NCBI GenBank assembly: GCA_951799425.1
Contig: OX637391.1
Location: 13,076,551-13,140,550 of the forward strand
DNA: 64,000 bases
Direction of reading: 5' to 3'
DNA from: Ilex aquifolium
Taxonomy: Eukaryota > Streptophyta > Magnoliopsida > Aquifoliales > Aquifoliaceae
Part shown: positions 18,892 to 29,478 of the stretch, piece after piece
Layout: every line of letters begins with the position of its first letter
Position numbering within the stretch: the first letter of the stretch is position 1
Notes under the pieces: model-generated
Seen by the model: the letters and a program-made list of their open reading frames with translations, nothing else
Databases searched by the model: none
Told to the model about the DNA's origin: nothing
Translations under genes and position numbers: made by a program

Positions 18892-21800
18892 ATGGTCTCT
18901 ACTCGGAATATGAGTAAAGCTCCTGCCAATCCCCAAGGTCACCAAAATTTGCCGGAGATCTTTCCGGCACACGTGGAGGACGTCGAGGGTCATCCCCCGG
19001 CGGCGAACCTCCCTCCGCTAAACGAACTGGAAACCTACCATAGGACAACGATGCAGCTGATGAAACAAAACCAGGAGCTGATGGATTGGATACAGTCTCA
19101 CCAGCTCCCCCTTCCCCGATTTCCCCTGGCTCGACAGGAGCCTCCTCCCCCCCAAGGCGAGCACGATGTCGCTCCACCACACCAAGAGCGCCAAGCCCCG
19201 CCCAACGGGGTGACTGAGATCCATGAGCGTAGCCATTCTGGCGAAAACCACCGGAGAAGACTTCCCGAAGAACTCGACGATGAAGCTCACAGTAGGGCTA
19301 GGGCCGCCTGCCAAGAGGATAGGCCCTACCCCCAGAACGCGAATGACCATGCATGGGAGCAAGAAATCCGCGAGCTCCAGCGAGAGCTAGGCAATATGAA
19401 GAAAGTGGTTAAGGGGCGAACCCTCGACACCATGGACGCCTTGGTCCAGCAAACGGAATCGCCGTTCACCCCAGAAGTCCTCCATTTCCCCCTCCCCCAG
19501 AAGTTCCGGACCCCCTCGACAGAGGCATTCGACGGCACAAAAGACCCCGTCGACCATCTTAACTTGTACAAGAATCAAATGGAACTCCAAGGATATCCAG
19601 ACCCCATCCGCTGCCGGGCTTTCGCAATCACCCTTAAGGGGCCGGCTATGGCCTGGTTTAACCAGATACGACCAGCGACAATCTCGTCCTTTCGGGAACT
19701 ATCCATACAGTTCGTGTCCCACTTCATTGGGGCAAGGACCTATAGGAAACCATCCTATCATTTGCTGAGCGTCAAGCAGGGACCCAACGAATCCCTCCGG
19801 AGCTACGTGCAGCGCTTCAACCAAGAATGTCTGAAGGTAGAAAGTGTGGACGACAAGTTCGCTCTGACCACTTTCATGTCCGGGCTCGGGGTTCAGTCTA
19901 AGGATCTTCTCTTTTCAATTGCAAAGAATCCTCAAGCCACCATGGCCGAGGTGTTGGCGAAAGCCGAGAAGTACATAAACGGTGAGGAGGCCTTACGCCT
20001 AAAGGGGAGTACGGCAACCACAGATGGAGAAAGGAAGAAAAGGGATCACAGTCCCAAGAAAGAAAAAAGGCGCGATCGATCTCCGAGGAGAGACCGCTCC
20101 CCGAGAGGAGGAAGAGAGCCTTCTCCTAAGAGGAGGGGGAACGTTCGAGATCGCCTAGGGCCGCCACCCCAGGAACTGCAACAGCGGTATGCACCAGCGC
20201 GGCTCCCGCCCCTCGTCACCTCGATAGCCCAGGTGCTTCACGAGGTGCAAAACGAGAAATTCATCCGATGGCCACCCCGGATGAAGTCTGATCCAAGCAG
20301 GCGGGACGCCACCAAATACTGCGACTACCACAAAGACACAGGCCACGAAACAAACGACTGCATTCAGCTGAAGAAGGAGATCGAGTACCTAATTCAGAGA
20401 GGCCACCTGCGCCGCTACATCGCAGGAGAACAGAGAGCTCAGAACAATCAAGGGCGGGAGGCTTGAGATGCCGCTGAACCTCAACAACATCAACAAGCCA
20501 TCGTAGAAATCCGAGTTATATCCGAGGGTTTCGCTGGTGGAGGCGAATCAAGCTCGGCTCGGAGGGCTCACGCCAGAAGAGCCCGGTCAGAAGACTTCTT
20601 TACGGTTCAGGCAGTCAACAAGATGCCCCGTCGAGACGTGGAAATCACCTTCTCGGATGCAGACCTGGAAGGGTGCCAGCACCCCCATGATGACCCCTTG
20701 GTCATAAAGGCAATCATAGCGAACAAGACCATACATCGGGTGCTAGTCGATAACGGAAGCTCGGCGGATATAATCTTCTTGGCGGCCTTCGAAAAGCTTG
20801 GAATAGAGAAGTCGAGACTGGAACCCGTAAAAACCCACCTCTTGGGATTCTCGGGAGAAAGGGTTTTGCCAGTCGGATCTCTGCCGCTGGTCCTCACCAT
20901 AGGAGATCCACCTTGCCAAGTTACCACCACCACCCGCTTCCTAGTAGTGGATGCCCCATCTGCCTACAACGTTTTGTTGGGAAGGCCATCCCTCAACTCC
21001 ATCAAGGCAGTGCCCTCTGCGTATCATTTGGTGATGAAATTCCCAACCGAAAGCGGGGTGGGGGTGGTGAGAGGAGACCAGCGCCTCGCCAGGGAGTGCT
21101 ACGTGGCCTCCATGCGGCAGAAAGAGGTGGAGTCGGTTCAGCTGGAGGACCTGGACATGAGGGATGATATGGAAGCCCGACCTTCCCCTTCGGAGCAGTT
21201 GGAGCCAGTGCAGCTGGATGAGGACCCGGAGCACGTAGTCTTCGTGGGCTCCACACTGTTACCGGTCATCAAGGAGAAACTCATCTCCTTCCTAAAAGAA
21301 AACGCCGACGCCTTCGCTTGGAAACAAGAAGACATGGAAGGGATAGACCCCGCCGTGATCATGCACCGCCTCAGCGTAGACCCTAACTGCAAGCCGGTAA
21401 GGCAGAAGAGGAGAAGCTTCGCGCCAGACAGGCAAAAGGCGATCAACGAAGAGGTAGCCAAGCTATCGCGCGCCAAAGCCATCAGAGAAGTCGACTACCC
21501 GACCTGGCTGGCTAACGTCGTTCTGGTGAAGAAAGTAAACGGCAAGTGGCGACTCTGCATCGATTTTACCGACCTCAATCGAGCATGCCCAAAGGACAGT
21601 TTCCCACTGCCTCGGATCGACCTCATAGTCGATGCGACAGTCGGTCACGAGCTTCTGAGCTTCATGGATGCCTTCTCAGGATACAACCAAATCCGGATGG
21701 ACCCGAGTGACCAAGAGAAAACCTCATTCGTCACAGAACAGGGGACCTTTTGCTACCAGGTGATGCCGTTCGGACTAAAGAACGCGGGAGCCACTTACCA

Positions 21801-24426
21801 GAGGCTGGTTAACCGGATGTTCAGGGAGAAGCTAGGTTCAACCATGGAAGTATATATAGATGATATGCTGGTGAAATCGCTTAAGGCCGAGGCCCACATT
21901 CAGCACCTCAGGGAGTCGTTCGAGATCATGAGGAGATTCCGAATGAAGCTGAACCCCGCAAAATGCGCCTTCGGGGTGTCAGCTGGAAAGTTTTTGGGCT
22001 TCATTGTCAACAGTCGAGGCATTGAGGCAAACCCAGAAAAGGTCAGAGCGGTCCTCGAGATGAAGCCTCCTACCACCACTAGGGAAATCCAACGCCTAAC
22101 CGGGAGAATAGCTGCGCTCAACCGCTTTGTATCACGCTCCAGCGATAAATGCCAGCCGTTCTTCAAGGTCCTAAAGGCGGCCTTTCAGTGGGATGATAAA
22201 TGCGAAAAGGCTTTTCAAGCCTTAAAGGAGTACCTGGCATCCACGCCAGTGCTAGTAAGCCCTCAAGAGGGGGAAGTTCTGACACTCTACCTCGCAATCT
22301 CGGACTTCTCGGTCAGCGCCGCACTGGTTAGAGACAAAGATCGGATCCAGTTGCCTGTCTACTTCTGCAGCAAAGCCCTCCGAGGCGCCGAAGAAAGATA
22401 CCCAAAGATGGAAAAGCTCGTGCTGGCCTTGCTAGTCGCGGCACGGAGGTTAAGACCATATTTTCAGGCGCACACCATCGAAATCCCAACGGACCAACCA
22501 ATGAGGCAGGTCCTGCACAAACCTGAAGCCTCGGGACGATTGATGAAATGGGCGATGGAGCTTAGCGAATTCGATATCAAGTTCAAGCCTAGGACCGCCA
22601 TCAAGGGACAAGTCCTGGCAGACTTTCTCGCTGAGTTTACCTCCCCACCCGAGGAAGACGAAGATAACCAAGACTGTGTCCCTGACGTTCCGACCTGGAA
22701 GCTGTGTGTAGATGGGGCTTCAAATGTGCAGGGGAGTGGAGCAGGGCTCATCCTAACATCACCGGAGGGGTATGACCTAGAGTATGCCTTGAGGTTTGAC
22801 TTTCAGGCGTCTAACAACGAAGCAGAGTATGAAGCCCTCATAGCCGGGCTGAACCTGGCCCTTTCGATGGAAGCCCAACAAATCATGGTGTATAGTGACT
22901 CGCAACTGGTAGTCAGGCAAGTCGAGGAAGAATACGCCGCCCGGGACGAGAAGATGGCGCTATACCTAACGGAAGTGCAAAGATTACTGAAGAAGTTCGT
23001 CTCGGCCGAGCTGATCCAAATCCCCCGAGAGGCCAAGCAGCGGGCAGACGCCCTTGCCAAGCTGGCCACAATCGGCAATACAGACTTACCAGGGCGAACG
23101 CCCATCGAAGTCCTAGCGCGGCCCAGTATACAGCCTGACAACGAGGCGGCCACAGAAGCACAGGCAATGCCAGTTGAAGAAGAGGCTTCGTGGATGGACC
23201 CCCTCATATCTTTCTTACAAGATGGAATACTACCAGATGACCCGAAGAGTGCTTCCAAACTAAGAGCCAGGGCGGCGAGGTTCACGTTGATCCAAGGTAA
23301 CCTGTACAAAAGAGGTTTTTTTTTTCCCTTAATGAAATGTGTGACAGGGACGGAAGCGGACTACATCTTAAGGAAAATCCATGAAGGCATGTGCGGTAAC
23401 CATATCGGAGCGAAAACATTAGCTAGCAAGGCCCTACGGCAGGGCTACTTCTGGCCAACCATGTCCAAAGACGCCAAAGAGATAGTAAAGAAGTGTCAAG
23501 CCTGTCAGTTGCACGGGAGTTTGCCACACTGCCCACCTGAATTCCTGACCCCGGTGGTCAGCCCTTGGCCCTTTCAGCAGTGGGGTTTGGACATCCTAGG
23601 ACCCCTACCAATAGGAGTTGGCCAGTGCAAATTCGTCGTGGTCGCAGTAGACTACTTCACCAAGTGGGCCGAAGCCGAACCTCTGGCAAGGATCACAGCT
23701 CAGAAGGTCAAGAGTTTCGTTTGGAAGTCTATAGTTTGCCGCTTCGGAGTCCCCAGGGCAGTGGTCTCCGACAACGGAAAGCAATTCGATAATCCAATGT
23801 TCACGAATTTCTGTAGCGGACTGGGAATCAAAAATTTCTTCTCGGCACCAGCCCACCCGCAGTCTAATGGGCAGGCCGAGGTTACCATCAGAACTATCAA
23901 ACTGGCACTCAAAACCAGGCTGGAGGCGTCTAAGTCCCAATGGGTAAACCACCTCCCCGCAGTGTTATGGGCATACCGAACTACTACTCGAACTGCAACT
24001 GGAGAAACCCCTTTCAGCCTGGCATTCGGGACGGAGGCCATGGCTCCCGTTGAGGTCGGAGTGCCTACCGCAAGGGCCGAGCTGTTTAATCCTGCACAGA
24101 ACGAAAGATCCCTGCTGGTCAACCTCGACCTCCTAGACGAGAAAAGAGACGAGGCCCTGCAGCGAATCTCCTCCTATCAAAGGAGCACAGCAAGATACTA
24201 TAACAAACGAGTAAGAAGCAGAGGCTTTAAGCTCGGAGATCTGGTGTTGAAGAAATTGCTTCTAGCCAGGAAAGACCCTGCCCATGGCAAGTTGGGACCG
24301 AACTGGGAAGGACCCTACGTGGTGAAGAAGATCATCCGACCTGGGAACTACCAATTGCAAACCGAGGAGGGCCAGGACCTACATCACTCGTGGAATGCGG
24401 ACCACTTGAAACAATATTACCAATAG
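18892..24426 (+). CDS. E2 gag-pol polyprotein with in-frame TGA at 20464
   Basis: Start ATG 18892 (MVSTRNMSKAP). Gag runs to TGA 20464-20466. The same frame continues at once and stays open to TAG 24426, so gag and pol form one 1845-codon frame with a single stop. Gag: predicted coil about 19020-19090, gag core about 19500-19970 (DHLNLYKNQMELQGYPDP), Arg/Ser/Pro-rich basic region about 20030-20140, zinc-knuckle-like CDYHKDTGHETNDC about 20321. Pol: protease LVDNGSSADI about 20743; reverse transcriptase YIDDM about 21853; gypsy RNase H about 22260-22630; archaeal-type RNase H (VDGASNVQGSGAG) from about 22710; integrase HHCC from about 23380; core WGLDILGP about 23584, SDNGKQF about 23769, SNGQAE about 23864; no chromodomain. 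The TGA sits in the unstructured linker before protease and could be a CGA-to-TGA mutation or a natural readthrough point; E1 has sense codons there. Confidence 0.94.
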
Positions 24427-24520
24427 AGCCTTCTCACGAAGGAAGAAGAATTATTGTAAAAAGATCCGATTTCATCAATGAAGAGATACAAAAGTTTTCT
24501 GAAAGTTTGCACTACGCAGC

Positions 24521-25614
24521 ATCTACAGACTTTTCAGTCTAAGGGCTCGTAAGCCTAAGAGCTCGTAAGCTCAAGAGCTCGGAAGCTCAGGATCTACAGA
24601 CTTTTCAGTCTAAGGGCTCGTAAGCCTAAGAGCTCGTAAGCTCAGGATCTGCAGAATTTTCAGTCTAAGGGCTCGTAAGCCTAAGAGCTCGTAAGCTCAG
24701 GAACTACAGACTTTTCAGTCTAAGGGCTCGTAAGCCTAAGAGCTCGTAAGCTCAAGAGCTCGTAAGCTCAGGATCTACAGACTTTTCAGTCTAAGGGCTC
24801 GTAAGCCTAAGAGCTCGTAAGCTCAAGAGCTCGTAAGCTCAAGAGCTCGTAAGCTCAGGATCTACAGACTTTTCAGTCTAAGGGCTCGTAAGCCTAAGAG
24901 CTCGTAAGCTCAAGAGCTCGTAAGCTCAGGATCTGCAGACTTTTCAGTCTAAGGGCTCGTAAGCCTAAGAGCTCGTAAGCTCAGGAATTACAGACTTTTC
25001 AGTCTAAGGGCTCGTAAGCCTAAGAGCTCGTAAGCTCAAGAGCTCGTAAGCTCAGGATCTACAGACTTTTCAGTCTAAGGGCTCGTAAGCCTAAGAGCTC
25101 GTAAGCTCAAGAGCTCGTAAGCTCAGGATCTACAGACTTTTCAGTCTAAGGGCTCGTAAGCCTAAGAGCTCGTAAGCTCAGGATCTGCAGACTTTTCAGT
25201 CTAAGGGCTCGTAAGCCTAAGAGCTCGTAAGCTCAGGAACTACAGACTTTTCAGTCTAAGGGCTCGTAAGCCTAAGAGCTCGTAAGCTCAGGATCTACAG
25301 ACTTTTCAGTCTAAGGGCTCGTAAGCCTAAGAGCTCGTAAGCTCAAGAGCTCATAAGCTCAGGATCTGCAGACTTTTCAGTCTAAGGGCTCGTAAGCCTA
25401 AGAGCTCGTAAGCTCAAGAGCTCGTAAGCTCAGGAACTACAGACTTTTCAGTCTAAGAGCTCGTAAGCTCAAGAGCTCGTAAGCTCAGTAACTACAGACT
25501 TTTCAGTCTAAGAGCTCGTAAGCTCAAGAGCTAGTAAGCTTTTTAATCTAAGAGCTCGTAAGCTCAAGAGCTCGTAAGCTCAGGATGAACGGACTCTTCA
25601 GAGCTCGTAAGCTT
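24521..25614 (+). repeat. E2 post-pol tandem array of modular hairpins
   Basis: About 16 units of a 55-bp core made of three stem-loops: AGACT-TTTC-AGTCT, GGCT-CGTA-AGCC and GAGCT-CGTA-AGCTC, joined by TAA or short spacers. An additional 16-bp GAGCT-CGTA-AGCTC module is present 0, 1 or 2 more times per unit, giving 55-, 71- or 87-bp periods. It starts about 95 bases after the pol stop. Toward 25500-25614 the units lose the GGCT hairpin and decay. Confidence 0.92.
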
Positions 25615-25770
25615 AGGAACCACATTCAACAGACAACCACATTCTCAGCAAAAAGGGAATAAATGGAAGACAAAAGAAAGAGATTTCATTGCATTATGGA
25701 TAGAAGTCAACAGTTCAAAAGGAGCAACCACCAACCAGTACATAGAAGTTATAAAAAAGAAACAGGGCCT

Positions 25771-26808
25771 CTAGTTCTGCCCATCCTCCCCCATCAAGAC
25801 CTCCCCCACCTTCCCCTCCTTCAGAACTTCCTTCTCTACTTTCTCCCCAGCGGCATCAACCTTGAGCCTGGCATTCTCCTCCTTCAAAGCATCTCTCTCT
25901 CTCTCCAGCTCTGCCAACTTCCGCTTCAGCACCTCCACCTCGGAGTCTTCCGAGGCAACTCCCTCTGGCTCGTTGACAAAGGAGGGCGTGCGCTGGATCC
26001 TGGTTGAACTTCCCCCTATCCCATAACGAATAAGGTTCTGAGGGGTAACAAGAGCAGAGTAAGGACGAGGGGAAGCCCTCTCCACCATCCGGACACGGAA
26101 AGCCTCGTTCGGAGTCAGAGCAGGAATACCTGCACAATACAACATCAGCACAAACAAGTTCAGTAAGTTAGCTGTGAGCAAAAGGTCGGGTAGCCTGGCA
26201 AAATTACCTCTCTCCCGGAAGCTTGTCCAAGAACGAGGAACCCAGACATGCCCATCACCCCCAACAGCAGACTCCCAGGAGTCCCCAGAGACGAAAAAGA
26301 AGCGTTGGGACCACCCCTCAGGGGAAGTGGGGATATCAGCAACCAACGGAGGGTGGAAATACCACTTAAAAGACAGAGAACTGAAGAACGGAGGAAAGTC
26401 GAAAGAGAGGTCAATGAAGTAGAAGAATTACGAAACAGAAGGGAAGGTCTCAAAACCTTGCATACGCCAGAAAATGAAGAAGCCAACCATAGTGGCCCAC
26501 CTCTCTGGGGAAAGGCGAGAAGGACACAGACCGTGATGTGAGAGAATCCGAGCGAAATCTGGATGAAGAGGGAGTCGAAAGCCATACTCAAATGCGCCCT
26601 CGAAAAAGGAAACCTCCCCTGGAATGGACATACTGCAAGGTTCGTCAGGAGTGGGGGCCCTAACTCCCAGATCCGCAGGAAGGTCATATCGACCCTTTAT
26701 ACCAGCAGCTTCCGCGGCCGTGAGCCTGGAGGGAAGAAGGAAGATAGAACACCAGTCCCCCTTCAGTGATTCACGGGCTCGTTGATTGAAAAGTGGAGAA
26801 GAATCCAT
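25771..26808 (-). pseudogene. E2 antisense accessory gene A (2 exons)
   Basis: Start ATG 26808 (MDSSPLFNQ). Predicted exons on the minus strand are 26808-26208 and 26129-25771, with a GTAATT...GTGCAG intron of 78 bases. 601+359 = 960 bases, a whole number of codons. Conserved block: TPDEPC, GEVSFFEGAFEYGFRLPLHP, GLCPSRLSPERW, then PTSPEGWSQRFFFVSGDSWE. C-terminal coil RDALKEENARLK as in E1 gene A. A TAA at 26430-26428 interrupts it where E1 has Glu (VSEFLYF). The intron happens to be open in frame, so an unspliced reading also looks like an ORF. Function unknown. Confidence 0.8.
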
Positions 26809-27219
26809 CGCTGCAAAAGTTCAAGAACACAGAAAGTCTTTTTGAAAATCGATGAGACAGACGGGTATAAATAGTGCCCATAGGTGACTGTTGGAGTATC
26901 GCAATCAAGACAGCATTGAATGCTGGCTCAACTTACGACGAGGTTGGTAAACCACCTAGCAACTTCCTTAAATATGTATATATGTATATACATATATATC
27001 TATAGACGATACATGCGGCAGATCCAATGTAAAGAAACCCAGATCTCAAGTAATGATACTACTCCGAACAGGCCAAGGCCTCCTCGGAGTAGGGGGGCAA
27101 GGGAACATATAAACATAAGAAACAACCAACAAGAGCACCACAAAGGTTTTTCCATTCCAAAGGGAAAGTTTCACTACAAAAAAAAAAAAAAGAGAAACCA
27201 GCTATGAAAACCCTGGCGG
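26809..27219. other. E2 spacer between genes A and B
   Basis: The TATTTATA motif (minus, 26873-26866) could be the promoter of gene A. A TATATGTATATACATATATA palindromic AT stretch lies at about 26967-27005. AGTAGGGGGGCAAGGGAAC at about 27090 resembles the LTR-proximal polypurine tract (CTGGGGGGCAAC). An A-run follows at 27177. Confidence 0.5.
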
Positions 27220-28901
27220 TCAAGTCCGATCCGTAGGAGGAATAGCATCAGGAGCAGGAGCAACATCAGGAGCCCCGCCACTTGAAGAAGCATCAAACCT
27301 TGGCTGAAATTGCTCAAGATCTAGGTCGGGAAATCTCTCCATCGCCTGGTCAGCGAAATTAAAGAACCCGTCAACAAAAGCCGTAGTTGCCTCCAGCCTC
27401 GCCTTCTCAAGCTCCTTCCGTTGATCTTCCACGAGCCGGCGTTCAGCAGCTAAAGACCTGGTCAGTTCAGATACCTCAGACCGGGACTCCTTCAGCTCAT
27501 CTTCCAGAAGAGTGCGGGCAACAGCCGCGTTTAGCAGTCCCTCTTCCTCAGCCTCCCGCTCCTCCTTTAAACGAGCCAGCTCGTCCCTTAGAGAGACCTC
27601 AGCAGAAGTACTGGCAATCAGCTGTCTGAAAGTATGGGCCCGCTGTTCAAGGACCTGCTCCAGCTCCCTCTCAGTGGCCAAGCCCCAGTCCAACAGCTCG
27701 GCGCCTTGCCGACGAGCGCCAAGAACCTCGGCACTTCTCCTCTGCACATCGCCCCTCAGCATAAAGATTTCCCTCCCAAGAGCGCAGACATGCGTCGCTG
27801 ACTGGAAACATAGGGAGCAATGTGAGAAACCGAGGATTTCGAAGTAAAGGTCAAAGCACTAGGGAATACCTCGAGAAGGGCATGAAGAGCATCACGGCTT
27901 CGAACTTGAAAGGGAAGATCTACGGAGCGACGCAGGTCAGCTCGGGGAATCAACTCCATCAGTGCCCGGCTGCTCAAACTCACTTCCCGAAGAAGGCCAG
28001 CCTCGGGGTCAGCAACGAAGGCCTGGGGGGGCACGAACTGAGCTGGGACCAGCTGCAACAGGCAGAGGAGTGCCTCGCCTAACAGGCCCTCCAATGGGAT
28101 CAATCGTCACGATACCCGCGGTGGCTTCACTAGTGACCACCTCCGATGCCGACCTATGGACCTCGGAAGAAGAAACAGGAGCACTGGAGACAGGAACAGG
28201 GGCCTCAGCCGCTACAATAGGAGCCTCCGTGGCCAAAAATGGGACCTTGTTAGAAGGGCTACCCTCTCCCAACCTCGTCCTCTTCGCCGGAGGTCCAACG
28301 GCCCTATCCCGCCTTCTTTCGCCTACCCGCTCCATGATCATGCGGCGCTGAGTCACCAAGTAGGAAGGAACTAACCCGAGAACTGGGAACCAAATTCCCA
28401 GCCATCTCCGGAGACGAAGAAGTATCTCCTTATCCACCCCTCAGGGCTCGGCGGAAGATCCTGGATGGGAATTTCGCCCCCTCGCCTAGGGACGAAGTGG
28501 TAGAATTCGGATACCTCCTTGGGGCGGAAGAAATGAAGGAACTCTCTCAAGTTAGCCCTCGCCTCAGGGAACATCCTTTCCCACGCCGCAAGGAAGGTCA
28601 ATAGCACCACCCAGCCGGAGGGGAGGAGCATGGCAGGACAAAAGCTGAAAAAGTGAAGGACGTCTCGAATCAAGTCAGGTAGGGGAAATCGGAGCCCCAA
28701 CAAGAAGGGGGCCTCGAAGAAGCAAGCTTCACCAACCACCGAGCTGTGAAACCTACGCAAGTCCGCAGAACGCACGATGACACCAGGGGGAAAATCGAAG
28801 CGCCTGGCAAGGAGCTGAACCTCATCCCCGTCGATTTCGCTTTCTTCGACATTGCCAAAAACTCGCTCCATGATTTCGAACGAGGAGGGAGGAGAAGCCA
28901 T
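27220..28901 (-). pseudogene. E2 antisense accessory gene B
   Basis: Start ATG 28901 (MASPPSSFEIMERVF). The first exon has the conserved block GEACFFEAPFLLGLRFPLPDLIRDVL...FCPAMLLPSGW and PPSPEGWIRRYFFVSGDGWEF (to about 28385). A middle part with KRTRLGEG and Ala/Val/Pro-rich sequence follows (28370-28050), then a stretch with RSRDALHALLE, a GTATTC...TTCCAG intron (about 27870-27800), and a C-terminal coiled coil (RDELARLKEEREAEEEGLL...) ending PTDRT at 27220. A frame change near 28060 and a shortened region near 28390-28360 suggest small deletions. TATAAATA on the minus strand at 29024-29017 gives a promoter about 115 bases upstream. E1 has no equivalent of this middle gene. Confidence 0.72.
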
Positions 28902-28989
28902 GAATGTAAGAATCGGAGGGGATTTTTCAGGAGCAACAAGGAAAGAAAGGTACGTCACAACAGAAAACTACGGACTGCTTACACGATCA

Positions 28990-29478
28990 GTGAAGAACAA
29001 TCATTCCCAGGAGGCCTATTTATAGGCGCTACAGGACAAGCCTTATCACTGACGCCGAAGGAAGTTAATGCATGTCACTCGCCATTAATGAATTTGACAC
29101 GTGGCATCATGGGGGCTTTTCAGGCGCCACGATCGAGGGACCACTAAACTCCCTGACGGCGCACGTTCTCAAACAAACAAAACCGTCAGATCACCACTAC
29201 AGGTAAAGCGCCCGAAAAGGACCGAAATAGCCCTAAGAAGTTCAAGCGACCCAAGGGAGAAGAGTAAAGGTCAGCTTGGCCATCACCCAAGGAAAATGCA
29301 ACACAACCACAAATCAAAGAAATCGGCAGCGAAGCATCACACGACAATCATAAAAAGGGAAAAACCACAAGAGTTTTCATTTCAGCACTAAAAGAAGTTA
29401 CAATCTAGCATTCCACAAAGAAACTGTTCGAAGAGTCGCAAGGAAGTTGGAAAACAGCAGGAAGGCCTCGAATCGACC
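28990..29478. promoter_or_regulatory. E2 spacer between genes B and C, with TATA box for gene B
   Basis: The palindromic CCTATTTATAGG at 29015-29026 reads CTATAAATAG on the minus strand. The rest has no gene; the purine-rich CAAGGGAGAAGAGTAAAGG at about 29251 is a weak polypurine-like tract. Gene C ends at 29479. Confidence 0.5.

Noticed and set aside
24521-25614. CRISPR-like regular repeat array
   Set aside because: No unique spacers; plant retrotransposon context; units are built of hairpins and vary by whole modules.
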